From positions 1 to 6,559 of the forward strand of contig JASLAV010000828.1 of assembly GCA_030146905.1 (NCBI GenBank): a DNA stretch of 6,559 nucleotides. Reading direction: 5' to 3'. The position numbers and the translations under genes are program-made. Origin of the DNA: Lentzea sp. (GTDB lineage Bacteria > Actinomycetota > Actinomycetes > Mycobacteriales > Pseudonocardiaceae). The first letter of the stretch is position 1. Every line of letters begins with the position of its first letter. Positions 5,094 through 6,559 of the stretch are shown here, piece by piece. A model generated the notes under the pieces. It worked only from the letters and a program-made list of their open reading frames with translations. It ran no database searches and was not told the origin of the DNA.

Positions 5094-6559
<1,466 letters not shown>

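Overview
The window is high-GC DNA with strong G/C bias at third codon positions. It carries the conserved actinobacterial neighbourhood (mtrA-mtrB-)lpqB - comF - hpf - secA. The LpqB, long-form HPF and SecA sequences, and the gene order, suggest a Pseudonocardiaceae-type actinomycete, possibly close to Lentzea, Saccharothrix or Actinosynnema. The family-level placement is inference from sequence character and was not searched.

Layout. lpqB (10-1758, +) begins with GTG and probably overlaps the last bases of mtrB. A 708-bp gap follows (1759-2466). It holds a candidate terminator hairpin and a tandem array of about 130-bp GC-rich units (1902-2411, three good copies and one decayed copy). comF (2467-3084) is on the minus strand, convergent with lpqB. 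The 979-bp divergent region between comF and hpf (3085-4063) has no convincing gene. It does contain a strong 36-nt hairpin, an AT-rich patch with a palindrome and direct repeats, an ECF-sigma-type promoter motif, a possible five-codon leader ORF and small hairpins just before the hpf ribosome binding site. hpf (4064-4732, +) ends at a very strong 14-bp GC hairpin. A 361-bp region then leads to secA (5094 to beyond the window end, +), with a good housekeeping promoter about 50-60 nt before its start.

How the genes relate. LpqB is a lipoprotein that in mycobacteria works with the MtrAB two-component system at the cell envelope. SecA is the motor of protein export. HPF dimerises and silences ribosomes under stress. 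ComF is a phosphoribosyltransferase-fold protein of uncertain role in these organisms. The genes are syntenic across actinobacteria but do not form one pathway. Here comF is flipped and hpf and secA each appear to have their own promoter region, so this is several transcription units, not one operon.

I found no clearly new multi-gene system. The most unusual parts are the mosaic repeat array at the 3' end of the flipped comF and the long, structured hpf leader.
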